64,000 bases of DNA from CBDBJK01 sp965206395 (GTDB taxonomy: Bacteria > Chloroflexota > Dehalococcoidia > Lucifugimonadales > CATOSD01): positions 186,001 through 250,000 of the forward strand of contig CBDBJK010000035.1 of NCBI GenBank assembly GCA_965206395.1, written 5' to 3'. Numbering within the stretch: position 1 is the first letter of the stretch; each line of letters begins with the position of its first letter. Below, in pieces: positions 49,934 through 58,872 of this stretch. Below the pieces are notes generated by a model, which had not been told where the DNA came from, ran no database searches, and worked only from the letters and a program-made list of their open reading frames with translations. Made by a program: the position numbers and the translations under genes.

Positions 49934-52900
49934 CGCTTGAAGACATAAAAGACGAGTTGCGACGCTTTCCGGCCTCTGTGCTAGAGGAGTTAGAGAAGGC
50001 CCGCGAGTTAATGCCCGATACCATGACCGATGCTCAAGGCCTAGAGTGGGGGCGGTCAGGCCTTGAAATCGCACAACAGACCGTGCGCTCTTGGGAAGCA
50101 GCGGCTCAGTATTATCGGGTCAGCCCTCAAGTAATCACCTTTATGCCGTTCAACTACTTCATCAAGTGGACAGAGTGTGGCAGCGCACTGTGCAAGGAGT
50201 CACCCACGCTGGCTACGGCGTATTTCGTGGCAAGTCCTAGCGCAATGGGCAAACTCAGGTCGCGTCACATCGAAAGCTGGTCGAAACTAGGACGCAGCCT
50301 GTACAAAGGCACTTGGAAATCCAGCACCTTGGCCTGCAAGTTCTTCGAGTCCAGTGCAGTTTTGATGGAAAACCTGAGCTTCCAGGAGATTGAGCAGTTC
50401 GTCGCGTTTCTGGACGCACTCTCTCATCGCTCCTACGACCTGGCCTCCGAGTGCCTGCAAATTGGTCAGCAGCTGTTCCCGCTGATAGGAGATGACAAAG
50501 CCGCTCTCATATCGCTGGCCTCTACCCTGGTCGAGACAGGCTGGCGAGAGGTGAAAAGCTTCTTTGACGCGAGCACGAGAGCCTTGCCAAGAATAGAGGC
50601 CGACCAGAGACTTCGTTTCCTGAAAATGGCGGAGAGGCTGGTCAAGAGTGGCGGGTCAAACATACCCACGATCATGCTAGACACGTCACAAGCCCTTGGC
50701 CAGCTTGAAACGGTAGAGCACGCTCACATCCTGGCCCTAGCGGAGTCATTGCTAGACCTCTCGCCTGCCGCCGTGCCTGAGTTCATCAAGGCGACTCCCA
50801 TTGCGTTAGACAGCATAACTATGAACCAGCTGGATAAGTGGTTCGAAGAGGGTGTGCGCATCCTCAACCAGAACCCTGACGGAGGACTTGCGTTCTTCAA
50901 GATAGAGTCCGCACACTCCGAAGCCATTCTGGAGGCATTGTCTTCCAGCGTGGAGTTTGGACGAATCAAAGAAGTCATGGAGATGTATTGCCGTGCGCTG
51001 GCCGGAGCAGAGATAAAGCTGTCCGCGTCCGAAGAGTTGGTCGAGAAGAACATAGGCTGGGTTTCAAGCGAGTCTCCATCCACAGAGGGATCGACAGTGT
51101 ATGTTCCAATCGTGGTGGACCGCTACGGCTCAAAAGAGGAGAACTTCTCCTGGTTCAAAGTGGTCTCCACTCATCAGGTGGCGCACCTGGAGTTCGGCAG
51201 TTTCGGCTTCGAGTTCGACACAGATTCGGGTCTGTTCAAAGACCTGCGCCATGACCTTGAGAAGAAGAAGATAAAAAGAGTTGTCGAAGCGCAAGATATG
51301 CCTGAGGTTGACGCGGAGAGCCTGGAACAGGGTTGGGTCACCGACATGCAGAGGTTCTTCAACCTGTTCGAAGACCGCAAACTCTCCCTCGACATATTCA
51401 CGGTGATGGAAGACAGTCGGCTCGACGCTCGCGTGAAACTCGAATACCCCGGAATTCGCCGTGCCTATAACCAAGTGCAGGCAGACTCTCTTAGCGCGCG
51501 CGGTGATATTCAGGCGCTCCCCGCACGAGAAGCAATGGTGGAGTTCCTTGTAAGGCTTAGTCTTCAGCAATACAAGAATCTGTCGATGCCAGAGGATTAC
51601 GTGGACGAGGCCCGCAAAATCGCCAGGATAGCTCGGCGTATGCTTCGTAAAGAGACCACAGTCGAAGACGCAGCCGAGGCCACGCTTCGCATCTACGCCA
51701 TAATCGCCCAGATTCCCAACGAGGAAGTGCCGCCCGAAGAGTGGGAAGATATGGATGTGGATGAACAGGAGGAGGAGCAGTACGAAGACTCCCAAGACAT
51801 GATGGATCTGGTTCAGCAGATGGCTATGGGCATGGAGATGGAGATGCGTCCTGAGGGCGAAGAAGAGTATGACTCCATCGAGGAAGTTGACTACAGAGGT
51901 GACTTCAAGCCAGAGCTTTCGCAATTGCTAAGTAAGCTGAAAATGCAACCGCAAGACCAGAACGCTGATGCTTCTGGCGAGCCTATTACTCAGGAGATGC
52001 TAGAGGAACTGCTCAAGAACAGTGCAGAGCTTGATCTTCAGGCCGTTCAAGGAGAGATTCAAAATGCCAGCGGCCTGTTTGCGAACAACCTGCTCAAAGA
52101 GGCCGGGGTGAATTTGCCGCAGACGCCTGAGTTAGGGCAGGGGCCTTTGGTGCATGTCGACGAGGATGGCACAGCGCTAGACCCGACGGAGCCGCAATCG
52201 TTCGTTTACGACGAGTGGGACTTCCGCGCAGATGACTACAAGCCGCGCTGGTGCATTGTGCGCCAGAAGGTCATGCCAGAGGGCGACGCTAACTACTACG
52301 GCGATACACTGCATAACTATGGCCCGCTAGTAACCAAAATCAAACGTCAGTTCGAGATGATGGTTCCTGAGATGTTCCGCAAGGTGCGCAAGCTGGAAGA
52401 CGGCGAAGATATAGACATCGACGACCTCATCGAGTTCAGAGTCGACATCAAGACCGGCTCTAGCCCAAGCGACAAGTTCTACTGGAGGCGCAACAAGGTT
52501 CAGCGCGATGTTGCGGTGGCCTTCCTGATAGACACCAGCGCGTCGACGGCAGAGGCTATCGACGATGCCAAGAGAGCGCCCGACGACTGGGACGCGCCCG
52601 ATGATCCAGTGGAATACATGGTCTGGCTGCGCACCCGCCGGGGCGAGGCCATGAGGCGCTCCTACAAACGCATCATAGACATTGAGAAAGAGTCCGTCGT
52701 CCTGATTGTCAACGCTCTGGAGGCCATTGGTGATCTGTATGGCATCTATGGCTTCTCAGGTTATGGACGCGAAAACGTGGAGTTCTACACAATAAAGGAC
52801 CTGGAAGAGAACTTCTCGGACAGGGTTAAAAAACGCATTGACCGCATCGCGCCCTTGCATGCAACTCGAATGGGGCCAGCGATTCGCCACGCCACGTCCA

Positions 52901-53193
52901 AGCTCGAAAAGCAGGATGCTCGCACGAAGCTGCTGTTCCTCATCAGCGACGGACGCCCGCAAGACAGAGGATACAGCCGCGAAGGTGTGGAAAAAGAGTA
53001 CGCCGTTCACGACACCAAGATGGCGTTGGACGAGGCCAAGCGCAAGGAAATCAACGCATTCTGCCTGACTGTTGACAAGAACGGTCACGACTACCTGAAG
53101 ACGATGTGCGCGGACATGGGTTACGAGGTGCTCGACGATATACAAGCTCTGCCAGAGCGTCTGCTGTACCTGTACAAGCGCCTCACGATGTAA
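49912..53193 (+). CDS. NorD/CbbO-like VWA-domain protein (1,093 aa)
   Basis: A very large protein. The first 500 or so residues are helical repeats (LEIAQQTVRSWEAAAQYYRV and several similar units), residues about 610-650 are strongly acidic (EEWEDMDVDEQEEEQYED), and the last 230 residues are a VWA domain with the MIDAS motif in AFLIDTSASTAEAIDD, then LFLISDGRPQDRGY. The end (YLYKRLTM) is the NorD/CbbO family ending. It likely acts with the NorQ-type ATPase at 48368 as a metal-enzyme chaperone. GTG 49912 follows AGGAG by six bases and overlaps the Nudix gene. Confidence 0.86.
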   Translation: MEEKTVLTLEDIKDELRRFPASVLEELEKARELMPDTMTDAQGLEWGRSGLEIAQQTVRSWEAAAQYYRVSPQVITFMPFNYFIKWTECGSALCKESPTLATAYFVASPSAMGKLRSRHIESWSKLGRSLYKGTWKSSTLACKFFESSAVLMENLSFQEIEQFVAFLDALSHRSYDLASECLQIGQQLFPLIGDDKAALISLASTLVETGWREVKSFFDASTRALPRIEADQRLRFLKMAERLVKSGGSNIPTIMLDTSQALGQLETVEHAHILALAESLLDLSPAAVPEFIKATPIALDSITMNQLDKWFEEGVRILNQNPDGGLAFFKIESAHSEAILEALSSSVEFGRIKEVMEMYCRALAGAEIKLSASEELVEKNIGWVSSESPSTEGSTVYVPIVVDRYGSKEENFSWFKVVSTHQVAHLEFGSFGFEFDTDSGLFKDLRHDLEKKKIKRVVEAQDMPEVDAESLEQGWVTDMQRFFNLFEDRKLSLDIFTVMEDSRLDARVKLEYPGIRRAYNQVQADSLSARGDIQALPAREAMVEFLVRLSLQQYKNLSMPEDYVDEARKIARIARRMLRKETTVEDAAEATLRIYAIIAQIPNEEVPPEEWEDMDVDEQEEEQYEDSQDMMDLVQQMAMGMEMEMRPEGEEEYDSIEEVDYRGDFKPELSQLLSKLKMQPQDQNADASGEPITQEMLEELLKNSAELDLQAVQGEIQNASGLFANNLLKEAGVNLPQTPELGQGPLVHVDEDGTALDPTEPQSFVYDEWDFRADDYKPRWCIVRQKVMPEGDANYYGDTLHNYGPLVTKIKRQFEMMVPEMFRKVRKLEDGEDIDIDDLIEFRVDIKTGSSPSDKFYWRRNKVQRDVAVAFLIDTSASTAEAIDDAKRAPDDWDAPDDPVEYMVWLRTRRGEAMRRSYKRIIDIEKESVVLIVNALEAIGDLYGIYGFSGYGRENVEFYTIKDLEENFSDRVKKRIDRIAPLHATRMGPAIRHATSKLEKQDARTKLLFLISDGRPQDRGYSREGVEKEYAVHDTKMALDEAKRKEINAFCLTVDKNGHDYLKTMCADMGYEVLDDIQALPERLLYLYKRLTM

Positions 53194-53224
53194 ATCCTGT
53201 AAAACAAAAGGGAAACACCAGACG

Positions 53225-53257
53225 AAAAAGGGCCGCTGAAAAATGCGGCCCTTTTTT
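53225..53257 (+). terminator. Rho-independent terminator after the VWA gene
   Basis: AAAAAGGGCCGC pairs with GCGGCCCTTTTT (perfect 12 bp) around TGAAAAAT and runs into six T. Ends the coaE to norD operon, 32 bases after the stop. Confidence 0.93.
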
Positions 53258-53378
53258 GATACTGACCATCTCAAGCTCGTCGGGCAGGGGAGAGGAAGAT
53301 AATCACCTTCTCCGTCGCAATAGCTGACTGGGGTGGGTATGTGAAAAGGGCATACGTGATCATGCGAGGCGACGTGAC

Positions 53379-53459
53379 GACCTCACCCCGCGAAATTGAA
53401 TACAGTCCTGGTTCTTAGTCACCCCTCTCCGTTAACGGAGAGGGGACGGGGGTGAGGTC
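53379..53459. repeat. Nested palindromic intergenic repeat (copy B)
   Basis: Outer arms GACCTCACCCC (53379-53389) and GGGGTGAGGTC (53449-53459) are perfect reverse complements; inside is a 24-base perfect palindrome from 53422 to 53445 made of CCCCTCTCCGTT and its complement. It lies just left of IS630 copy 2 and resembles the element at 5199-5248. Likely a REP/MITE-like dispersed element. The 315-base gap 53194-53508 contains this, a terminator and no gene. Confidence 0.75.
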
Positions 53460-53513
53460 TAGCGTGCCACCACATACATCGTTGCGTTTTTGGAATTTAC
53501 ATACCCTAGTGGT

Positions 53514-54164
53514 TCAACGTTTTTGTATTGATGGGTAGAGTGACTTTAGCTTGATGCGCGCATCCTCGGTAGTGAAGCGCCAATCCACTCGTATCACATC
53601 CCGGTTGCGTTGATTCTGCCAAGCATTGACCTCGCCGCGCAGGATGTCTTGATTGGCAATCCGTCGGTCCAGGCACTGTCGAGCCAGCACACCGATCTCT
53701 ATCTCCGCCATATTCAACCAACTCCCGTGTTTGGGAGTGTAGTGTATCTCCAGTCGCTCAGCTATACGCCTCGCCTCAGCAGGCTCGAATGCCTCGTATA
53801 GCGAGGACAGCTTGTGAGTGTTGAGATTGTCCATTACCAGCACGATCCGGTCTCTGTCAGGGTAGTCCTCGTCGACCAGTTTCTTTATCACATGCGCCCA
53901 GTCCACCTTCGTGCGACGCTCTCTGACCTCGACTCGGCGCCATCCGTCCAACGGTGCAAACAGCATGAACAGGCTGCTCACTCCATTGCGCTCGTATTCG
54001 TAGTCGTATGCCGCCGATAAGCCGGGCGCTGCGGGACGCGGCACTCGCGTCTCCTTGACTTGCTGTTTGCTCGTCTCATCCATGCACACCAGAACCTCAT
54101 TCCCATCGTACGGCCGTTGGTAGACCTCCAGTACGTCTTCCATCACGTCTTCCATCGCGCACAC
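53514..54164 (-). CDS. IS630 transposase, catalytic part (orfB), copy 2
   Basis: Same DDE catalytic half as in copy 1, with DETSKQ, DNLNTH and NMAEIE. It carries four extra residues near the start (MEDVMEDV) from the 12-base duplication, and Arg where copy 1 has Cys (GWRRVEV). The natural join with orfA is at the A9 run at 54226-54234. Without a frame change only the C-terminal domain would be made. Confidence 0.88.
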   Translation of the reverse strand: MCAMEDVMEDVLEVYQRPYDGNEVLVCMDETSKQQVKETRVPRPAAPGLSAAYDYEYERNGVSSLFMLFAPLDGWRRVEVRERRTKVDWAHVIKKLVDEDYPDRDRIVLVMDNLNTHKLSSLYEAFEPAEARRIAERLEIHYTPKHGSWLNMAEIEIGVLARQCLDRRIANQDILRGEVNAWQNQRNRDVIRVDWRFTTEDARIKLKSLYPSIQKR

Positions 54165-54672
54165 AAACTCCGCGCTCTGACCGGGCGGGATGCACCAACT
54201 CTGCTTCAGCCACGGCTTCAGTTCGTTTTTTTTTAAGCGCCTGGCGAACCGTCTCGGTGCTAATGGTCCCGACTATCTCACACTCGACCAACTGGTCAGC
54301 CAACAGCTTCAGGGTCCAACTGGCACGCCCCTCCGGCGGTTCCCCGCAGGCCATCGCTATCAACCGTGCTTCACCTTCGCCGTCCAGTCTCTTTTGACGC
54401 CGACGCAGTTGCTTTTTGCGATTCAGCGCAGACTCGACCCCCTCCTCCACACAGCGCTTGCGTATTCGCTCGACCGTTGACTGTCCCACACCGAGCGCGC
54501 TGGTGATGTCCGCGTCCTTCATTCCCCCGTCCGAGCGTGACTCATCGCTCATCAGCAGAATGCGCGCATGGGTCTGTTTGTACGCCGCAGCCCGACCGCG
54601 TGAGACCAAGGCGTTGAGTTCCTGTTGTTCGTCGGTAGTCAGTCTGATACGGTACTTCTTGGTAGACATCAT
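54097..54672 (-). CDS. IS630 transposase, DNA-binding part (orfA), copy 2
   Basis: Identical to the copy 1 orfA until after the A9 run, where the tail has four extra residues (DGRRDGRR). The ribosome site is AGGAGG, better than AGGGGG in copy 1, before ATG 54672. It supplies the helix-turn-helix that recognises the inverted ends. Confidence 0.86.
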   Translation of the reverse strand: MMSTKKYRIRLTTDEQQELNALVSRGRAAAYKQTHARILLMSDESRSDGGMKDADITSALGVGQSTVERIRKRCVEEGVESALNRKKQLRRRQKRLDGEGEARLIAMACGEPPEGRASWTLKLLADQLVECEIVGTISTETVRQALKKKRTEAVAEAELVHPARSERGVCVRDGRRDGRRTGGLPTAVRWE

Positions 54673-54760
54673 GGTTCCTCCTCGGTTCAACGTTACGATT
54701 GAACCCCCAAGAGGAACAATGACTATCATGGTATTCATTTCAATGATGTTGGACCACTAG

Positions 54761-55741
54761 TCAGCCGTCGCAATAGGGGAAGATTAGGTTGACGCATCTC
54801 TGACCCTCGATGATCGGCAAGCCCGCCTCGCGTCGGGCGTCGTTGATGTGCTCCAGAATGCGGACTCGCAGCGGGGCCATCTCGTAGCCAATGTCCGCTA
54901 GCATCTGGCTGTTGTCCACGAGGTAGACGTGCGGTACGAAGAGGTCTCCGGTGGTAATTTTCGCATCGGGAATGAAGCCCCGCACGATGTCGACCATCTC
55001 GCCTGCCGTCGAAAGGTGGCCGCCGCTGAGGTAAATGTTGTGCTTCAGACTGTCGCTGAGAGCTATCCTGACGAATATCTCCGCTGCGTCCTCCGCGTGA
55101 ATCATCGCCGACGCCTCATCGTGATGAAAAGGCAGGTCGATGGGCTTGCCTACAGCAGGCAGAGACATTAGCAGGCCACCGATCATGCCGGTCATGCCCG
55201 TCACTCGACCATGGCCGAACACGGTTGCGATTCGCACCGCTCGAAGGTCCATGCCAAATCGATCGATGTACTTGCTTGCAGAGAAGTCGTTGACCGACTT
55301 GGTCATACCGTAGACGTTCACAGGATTAGAAGTGTCGTCCTCTGTCAGAGGCCGGTCACCGAAAGTCTCCTGCACGCCGTAGACCGCGATGGAGCTTGCG
55401 TAGACCACCCGCCGCACGCCCGTCCACCGCGCCACCTCGAAAACATTGTTAGTTCCCTGGATGTTGACCAGCATCCCGAAGTGCGGGCGGTCTTCCGTGT
55501 CCGGGGGCAGCAGGGCAGCCATGTGCACGATCCTGTCAACGCCATGAGTGTTCACGGCCTCCAGCAGATGCGGAACCTGCGTGATGTCGCCGCGATAGAC
55601 CTCGATGCGGTCAAGGTAGGGTTGCAAATTGGCACGAGGCGGCGCGAGATCGAAGCAGACAACGTCCTCGCCTCGCTCTACCAGCTTGCGCACGATACGA
55701 GCGCCGATAAAGCCAGTGCCGCCTGTGACCATTATGGACAT
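54761..55741 (-). CDS. NAD-dependent epimerase/dehydratase family protein
   Basis: A 326-residue extended short-chain dehydrogenase. MVTGGTGFIGARIVRKLVER is the NAD-binding motif, VVYASSIAVYG the Ser/Thr strand and the catalytic YxxxK is in VYGMTKSVND. The substrate domain (AEIFVRIALSDSLKHNIYLS) is like UDP-glucose 4-epimerase or related sugar or lactone enzymes. The start ATG 55741 follows AGGAG by ten bases. The stop is two bases from the IS630 copy 2 end; the last residues NLIFPYCDG might be a clipped end. Substrate unknown. Confidence 0.86.
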   Translation of the reverse strand: MSIMVTGGTGFIGARIVRKLVERGEDVVCFDLAPPRANLQPYLDRIEVYRGDITQVPHLLEAVNTHGVDRIVHMAALLPPDTEDRPHFGMLVNIQGTNNVFEVARWTGVRRVVYASSIAVYGVQETFGDRPLTEDDTSNPVNVYGMTKSVNDFSASKYIDRFGMDLRAVRIATVFGHGRVTGMTGMIGGLLMSLPAVGKPIDLPFHHDEASAMIHAEDAAEIFVRIALSDSLKHNIYLSGGHLSTAGEMVDIVRGFIPDAKITTGDLFVPHVYLVDNSQMLADIGYEMAPLRVRILEHINDARREAGLPIIEGQRCVNLIFPYCDG

Positions 55742-55789
55742 GCTAAATATGCTCCTGGGGAAGGTTGCTAGCTCATCGCGAGGGGAGCC

Positions 55790-56098
55790 TTAGGTGGGTT
55801 CGAACATCTCGTAGAATTCGACGTGGCTGCTCTCTACAAACTCGCTTAAAGCCCTACCAAGCGTTAAAACTTCTTCTGGCAATTTGTTGCTTGCGCGATA
55901 GGGAGATTCCAGCGTCTCAGCTAACCATTCCATGTATACTGTATCGTCAGGCCCGGGCACCGTGCCTCCGCTAATGTAAACCCTCGAAGGACTGCGCTGC
56001 CCTGCCTCCTCGTAAACTTTGCCCGATTTCACAAGCAAGGCTGCTGCTTCACGGGTGCTTCTAGGCTTGCACTTGAATACTCGACGGATTACGTACAT
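55790..56098 (-). CDS. Hypothetical small protein, probable dimeric alpha-beta barrel
   Basis: A 102-residue protein, MYVIRRVFKCKPRSTREAAA, with a beta-alpha-beta pattern and a final helix (LGRALSEFVESSHVEFYEMF). The arrangement (an N-terminal strand YVIRRVF, then a helix that carries charges, then a strand with VYISGGTVPG) resembles dimeric ferredoxin-like NIPSNAP/EthD-type proteins. I cannot assign a family firmly. It lies between two minus-strand catabolic genes. Confidence 0.6.
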   Translation of the reverse strand: MYVIRRVFKCKPRSTREAAALLVKSGKVYEEAGQRSPSRVYISGGTVPGPDDTVYMEWLAETLESPYRASNKLPEEVLTLGRALSEFVESSHVEFYEMFEPT

Positions 56099-56221
56099 CA
56101 ATACTCCTTTTCTTCGTATGCGATTCCACTAAGGCTTTATATTAGGGCAAGTGGGTTGGTTAGAGCAAGCGACCTGCCTTGGGTTTAATCATAGCGTTTG
56201 GCAATACTCTGGGCGGTAGGC

Positions 56222-57058
56222 TCACAGCGCTTGCCAGTAGCGTTTGCCCTCAAGGCGGACTACCTTGCCGATGTGATCTATCGGATGGAAATGGCCCGCC
56301 GCGACCACGTAACCCTCTGACTCGGCTTTATGTAGGATTGACTCACGGCTGCTTCGGCTCGCCGCTTTGTCGATATCGACCCCGGCACACCAGTCGGGTT
56401 CTTGCACCTGCACTTTGCTGTGTAGCAGGTCACCGACGATCATCGCCTTCTCGCCTTGAGAAGTTATCAAAAGTACCTGGTGCCCTAGCGTGTGTCCAGG
56501 AGTGGCTAGCGTGGTAAGCTCGTCGTTGACGAAGTGCTCGCTGTCTATAAGCTCCATAAGCCCAAGCTCTTGCAGAGGAACGACGTAGTCTTTTACCTGC
56601 GGCGCGGAGTCCAGGTTTTCAGGTTTCGTGAAATGGTCCCAATCGCCCCTCGGCACCAGGTATCTGGCATTGGGGAAGTTGGGCGTGGCTTTCTCGCCGG
56701 AAATGTCCAGGTTCCAGCCCACGTGATCGGCGTGAAGGTGCGAGTGAACCACGATGTCCACGTCGTCAGGACTGACGCCCTCTTTCTTTAGCTGATTGAG
56801 CAGATCGCCCGTGCGGTTGTCACGCTCGGGGTGCGGCCCTGGCCCCATGCCCGTGTCTACCAGTATCGTCTGACCTTGTGAGCGGACGAAGAAACAGCCG
56901 TAGTAAAGCTGTAGCATGCCGTTCTCAAGAACGTCTTTGTGGAGCGTCCAGCTATCCAGAGAAACGTCTGGAAAGAACCTGTCAGGTTCGCGGGCGGGCG
57001 GTATCATGTCCAGGACGGCAACTATTTCAACATTGCCAACGGTTATCTTGTCTGCCAT
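56222..57058 (-). CDS. MBL-fold metallohydrolase
   Basis: A 278-residue metallo-beta-lactamase fold protein. VHSHLHADHVGWN is the HxHxDH zinc motif, TPGHTLGHQVLL the next His, and ATPG and VAAGHFHPI complete the site. QTILVDTGMGPGP is the preceding strand. This is the quorum-quenching/lactonase-like or general hydrolase subgroup; substrate unknown. It begins at ATG 57058, 27 bases after the Nudix gene on the same strand, suggesting an operon. Confidence 0.87.
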   Translation of the reverse strand: MADKITVGNVEIVAVLDMIPPAREPDRFFPDVSLDSWTLHKDVLENGMLQLYYGCFFVRSQGQTILVDTGMGPGPHPERDNRTGDLLNQLKKEGVSPDDVDIVVHSHLHADHVGWNLDISGEKATPNFPNARYLVPRGDWDHFTKPENLDSAPQVKDYVVPLQELGLMELIDSEHFVNDELTTLATPGHTLGHQVLLITSQGEKAMIVGDLLHSKVQVQEPDWCAGVDIDKAASRSSRESILHKAESEGYVVAAGHFHPIDHIGKVVRLEGKRYWQAL

Positions 57059-57085
57059 CAGACACTCCTTGCGTCACGTCAGATA

Positions 57086-57856
57086 CTAGCCTTCCAGCGG
57101 AGGCATGAAGAACTCGTGCGTTCTTGGGGTTCCAAAACCATCTATTGGCGACGGGACGATGCCCGTGCTTTCCACCGCCGCGCGCACTATGTCCCTACTG
57201 AACTGGCCGACTGTCCCCGTGCCTAGGAACTCATCGACAGGCATCCACAGGCACGCCTCTATCTCATCTTCCTGCATGGTTATTTCCCGACTCAAAGGCG
57301 AGAGCCTGCAAACGAAATAGATGTCTGACTTGCCATACCTGTAGCCATGCCAGTGACGAAAGCATACAAGAGACTCGAACTTTGTCTTGACGCCAGTTTC
57401 TTCAAGCACCTCCCGGACGGCTGCGTCCGCGATGTGCTCCCCGGCCTGCAACGCGCCTCCCGGCAGTTTGAATGCGGGGCCACGTCGATTTGGATTGTAC
57501 TCGCGAAACTTCTCGGACACCACCAGAATCTCGTTCGAGTCGCTCAGTACGACGCCGCCGACGCCAATATAGTGCGTGGCATAGGGAGGAATCACGGCTC
57601 CTTCCTCCAGGCGGCGTGTGAGCAGGACCTCGGTTTCGGTGGCGTGATGATAGGTAAATCCCGCCTCCACCGCAACTGGCACGAGCGCCGACTTGGAAAT
57701 GGGAATCTCCATCCACACGACCTTGTATCCTTCATCTTCCCAGGCGTCCACGGAGTGCGAGAGTTGGCTCCTGAATTGCCTCGGGTCGTCTATTAGTGCG
57801 TTGGGGTTTGCGACAACACCGCCAAAAGGATTGGGGTTTGCATCGATTAAATCCAT
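57086..57856 (-). CDS. NUDT6-like Nudix hydrolase
   Basis: A 256-residue protein with two parts: residues about 1-95 resemble an acyltransferase-like N-terminal domain of the NUDT6 (FGF-antisense) type (VWMEIPISKSALVPVAVEAG, then FTYHHA), and the Nudix domain follows (YIGVGGVVLSDSNEILVV, Nudix box GALQAGEHIADAAVREVLEE-TG). The ATG at 57856 is used. It stands between two MBL genes. Substrate unknown; the family hydrolyses nucleoside diphosphate derivatives. Confidence 0.85.
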   Translation of the reverse strand: MDLIDANPNPFGGVVANPNALIDDPRQFRSQLSHSVDAWEDEGYKVVWMEIPISKSALVPVAVEAGFTYHHATETEVLLTRRLEEGAVIPPYATHYIGVGGVVLSDSNEILVVSEKFREYNPNRRGPAFKLPGGALQAGEHIADAAVREVLEETGVKTKFESLVCFRHWHGYRYGKSDIYFVCRLSPLSREITMQEDEIEACLWMPVDEFLGTGTVGQFSRDIVRAAVESTGIVPSPIDGFGTPRTHEFFMPPLEG

Positions 57857-57944
57857 AGTGTTTCCTCAAGTTATTTATTGTGAGTACGGGTTTGTATGCG
57901 AATAGAATTGACATATCGATTGTTGCTGGCAGCAACTCACCTCG

Positions 57945-58769
57945 CTACTTTTGAAGCGTAAACTGCACCGGAGTCGCTGCAACTCGACCTTCTTTCTTCA
58001 ACTTTTCAAGATGGGTCGTAACGTTGTTCTCGGCAGAGCGGCGAAGCCCCCTTTTCAGGTTGCGAGGGTAGATGTCCCGTGTAATCTCCTCGACGCTTGA
58101 GAGTCCTTTTTCCAGGGCGGCCAACACTTGCTGCTCACGCTCCTGGCGATGGTCGATGTACCATTGCACAAGCCTACCACCCCGTGGCGGCGGCACGACC
58201 GGGCCATGCGCGGGGCAGATCGTTTCGTGTTTGAAGTGCGTCAATAGCTCAAGCGAATCCATGTAGCTGGCGAGGTCGCGCACCGTCGAGGAGGAAGCGC
58301 CAAGTATGGTGTCGCCCGTAAATAGAACACGGTCTTCTTTCAGATAGTAGCATACGTGATCGATCTCGTGGCCGGGCGTGAACAGAGCGCGAAGAGTCGC
58401 GCCGCCGCCAGTCCTGATTAGCTCTCGGGATTTGAGCGGAACAACGGCGTCCTTGCCAACCATCTTTTCGAGCGTCTTCGCGAGCTTTGGATGAGATCGC
58501 ACAGGGGCCTGCATTACGTCGTGCACACGATCGACGCCGCCGATGTGATCCTGGTGGCTGTGCGTGACGAATATGGCGGCGATTTTGGGGCTGCCCAGCT
58601 CTCGGTAGTAATCGATGATGTCTTTGGTCCAATCCCGACGATGCTCGCCGGTGTCGATCAGCACCATCTCTTCTTTCGGGTCGCCGACGAAATAGTTGTT
58701 GCTTCCGCCGGGGTGGGCAACGCCTCCGTCGTCTATGTGCATAGCATATACGTGGTCAGTGACCTGCAT
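57945..58769 (-). CDS. MBL-fold hydrolase with winged-helix C-terminus (LACTB2-like)
   Basis: A 274-residue protein. VTHSHQDHIGGVDRVHDVMQ has the HxHxDH motif, FTPGHEIDHVCYYL and LFTGDTILGASSS hold the other ligands, and TICPAHGPVV closes the site. The C-terminal 80 residues (EITRDIYPRNLKRGLRRSAE, then NNVTTHLEKLKKEGRV) are a winged helix, as in LACTB2-type endoribonuclease-like hydrolases. Starts at ATG 58769. Role unknown; the neighbours are catabolic. Confidence 0.86.
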   Translation of the reverse strand: MQVTDHVYAMHIDDGGVAHPGGSNNYFVGDPKEEMVLIDTGEHRRDWTKDIIDYYRELGSPKIAAIFVTHSHQDHIGGVDRVHDVMQAPVRSHPKLAKTLEKMVGKDAVVPLKSRELIRTGGGATLRALFTPGHEIDHVCYYLKEDRVLFTGDTILGASSSTVRDLASYMDSLELLTHFKHETICPAHGPVVPPPRGGRLVQWYIDHRQEREQQVLAALEKGLSSVEEITRDIYPRNLKRGLRRSAENNVTTHLEKLKKEGRVAATPVQFTLQK

Positions 58770-58872
58770 AATTCACCTCAAAAACTTTAATGAGGGTTGC
58801 CGCCCTTACCAAATCAGGCATGAAAACTGGTACGAGGGTTGCTTGCCTTCTCATTTTCACACTAATCGGGGT

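Larger units (their letters stand above)
53509..54757 (-). mobile_element. IS630-family insertion sequence, copy 2 (1,249 bp)
   Basis: Ends begin GTGGTTCAAC (53509) and GTGGTCCAAC (minus strand, 54757), each flanked by TA (53507-53508 and 54758-54759). It is nearly identical to copy 1 but has a 12-base direct duplication (CATCACGTCTTC type) around 54140. It lies two bases past the stop codon of the epimerase, so the target gene may be intact or trimmed at its end. Confidence 0.95.
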
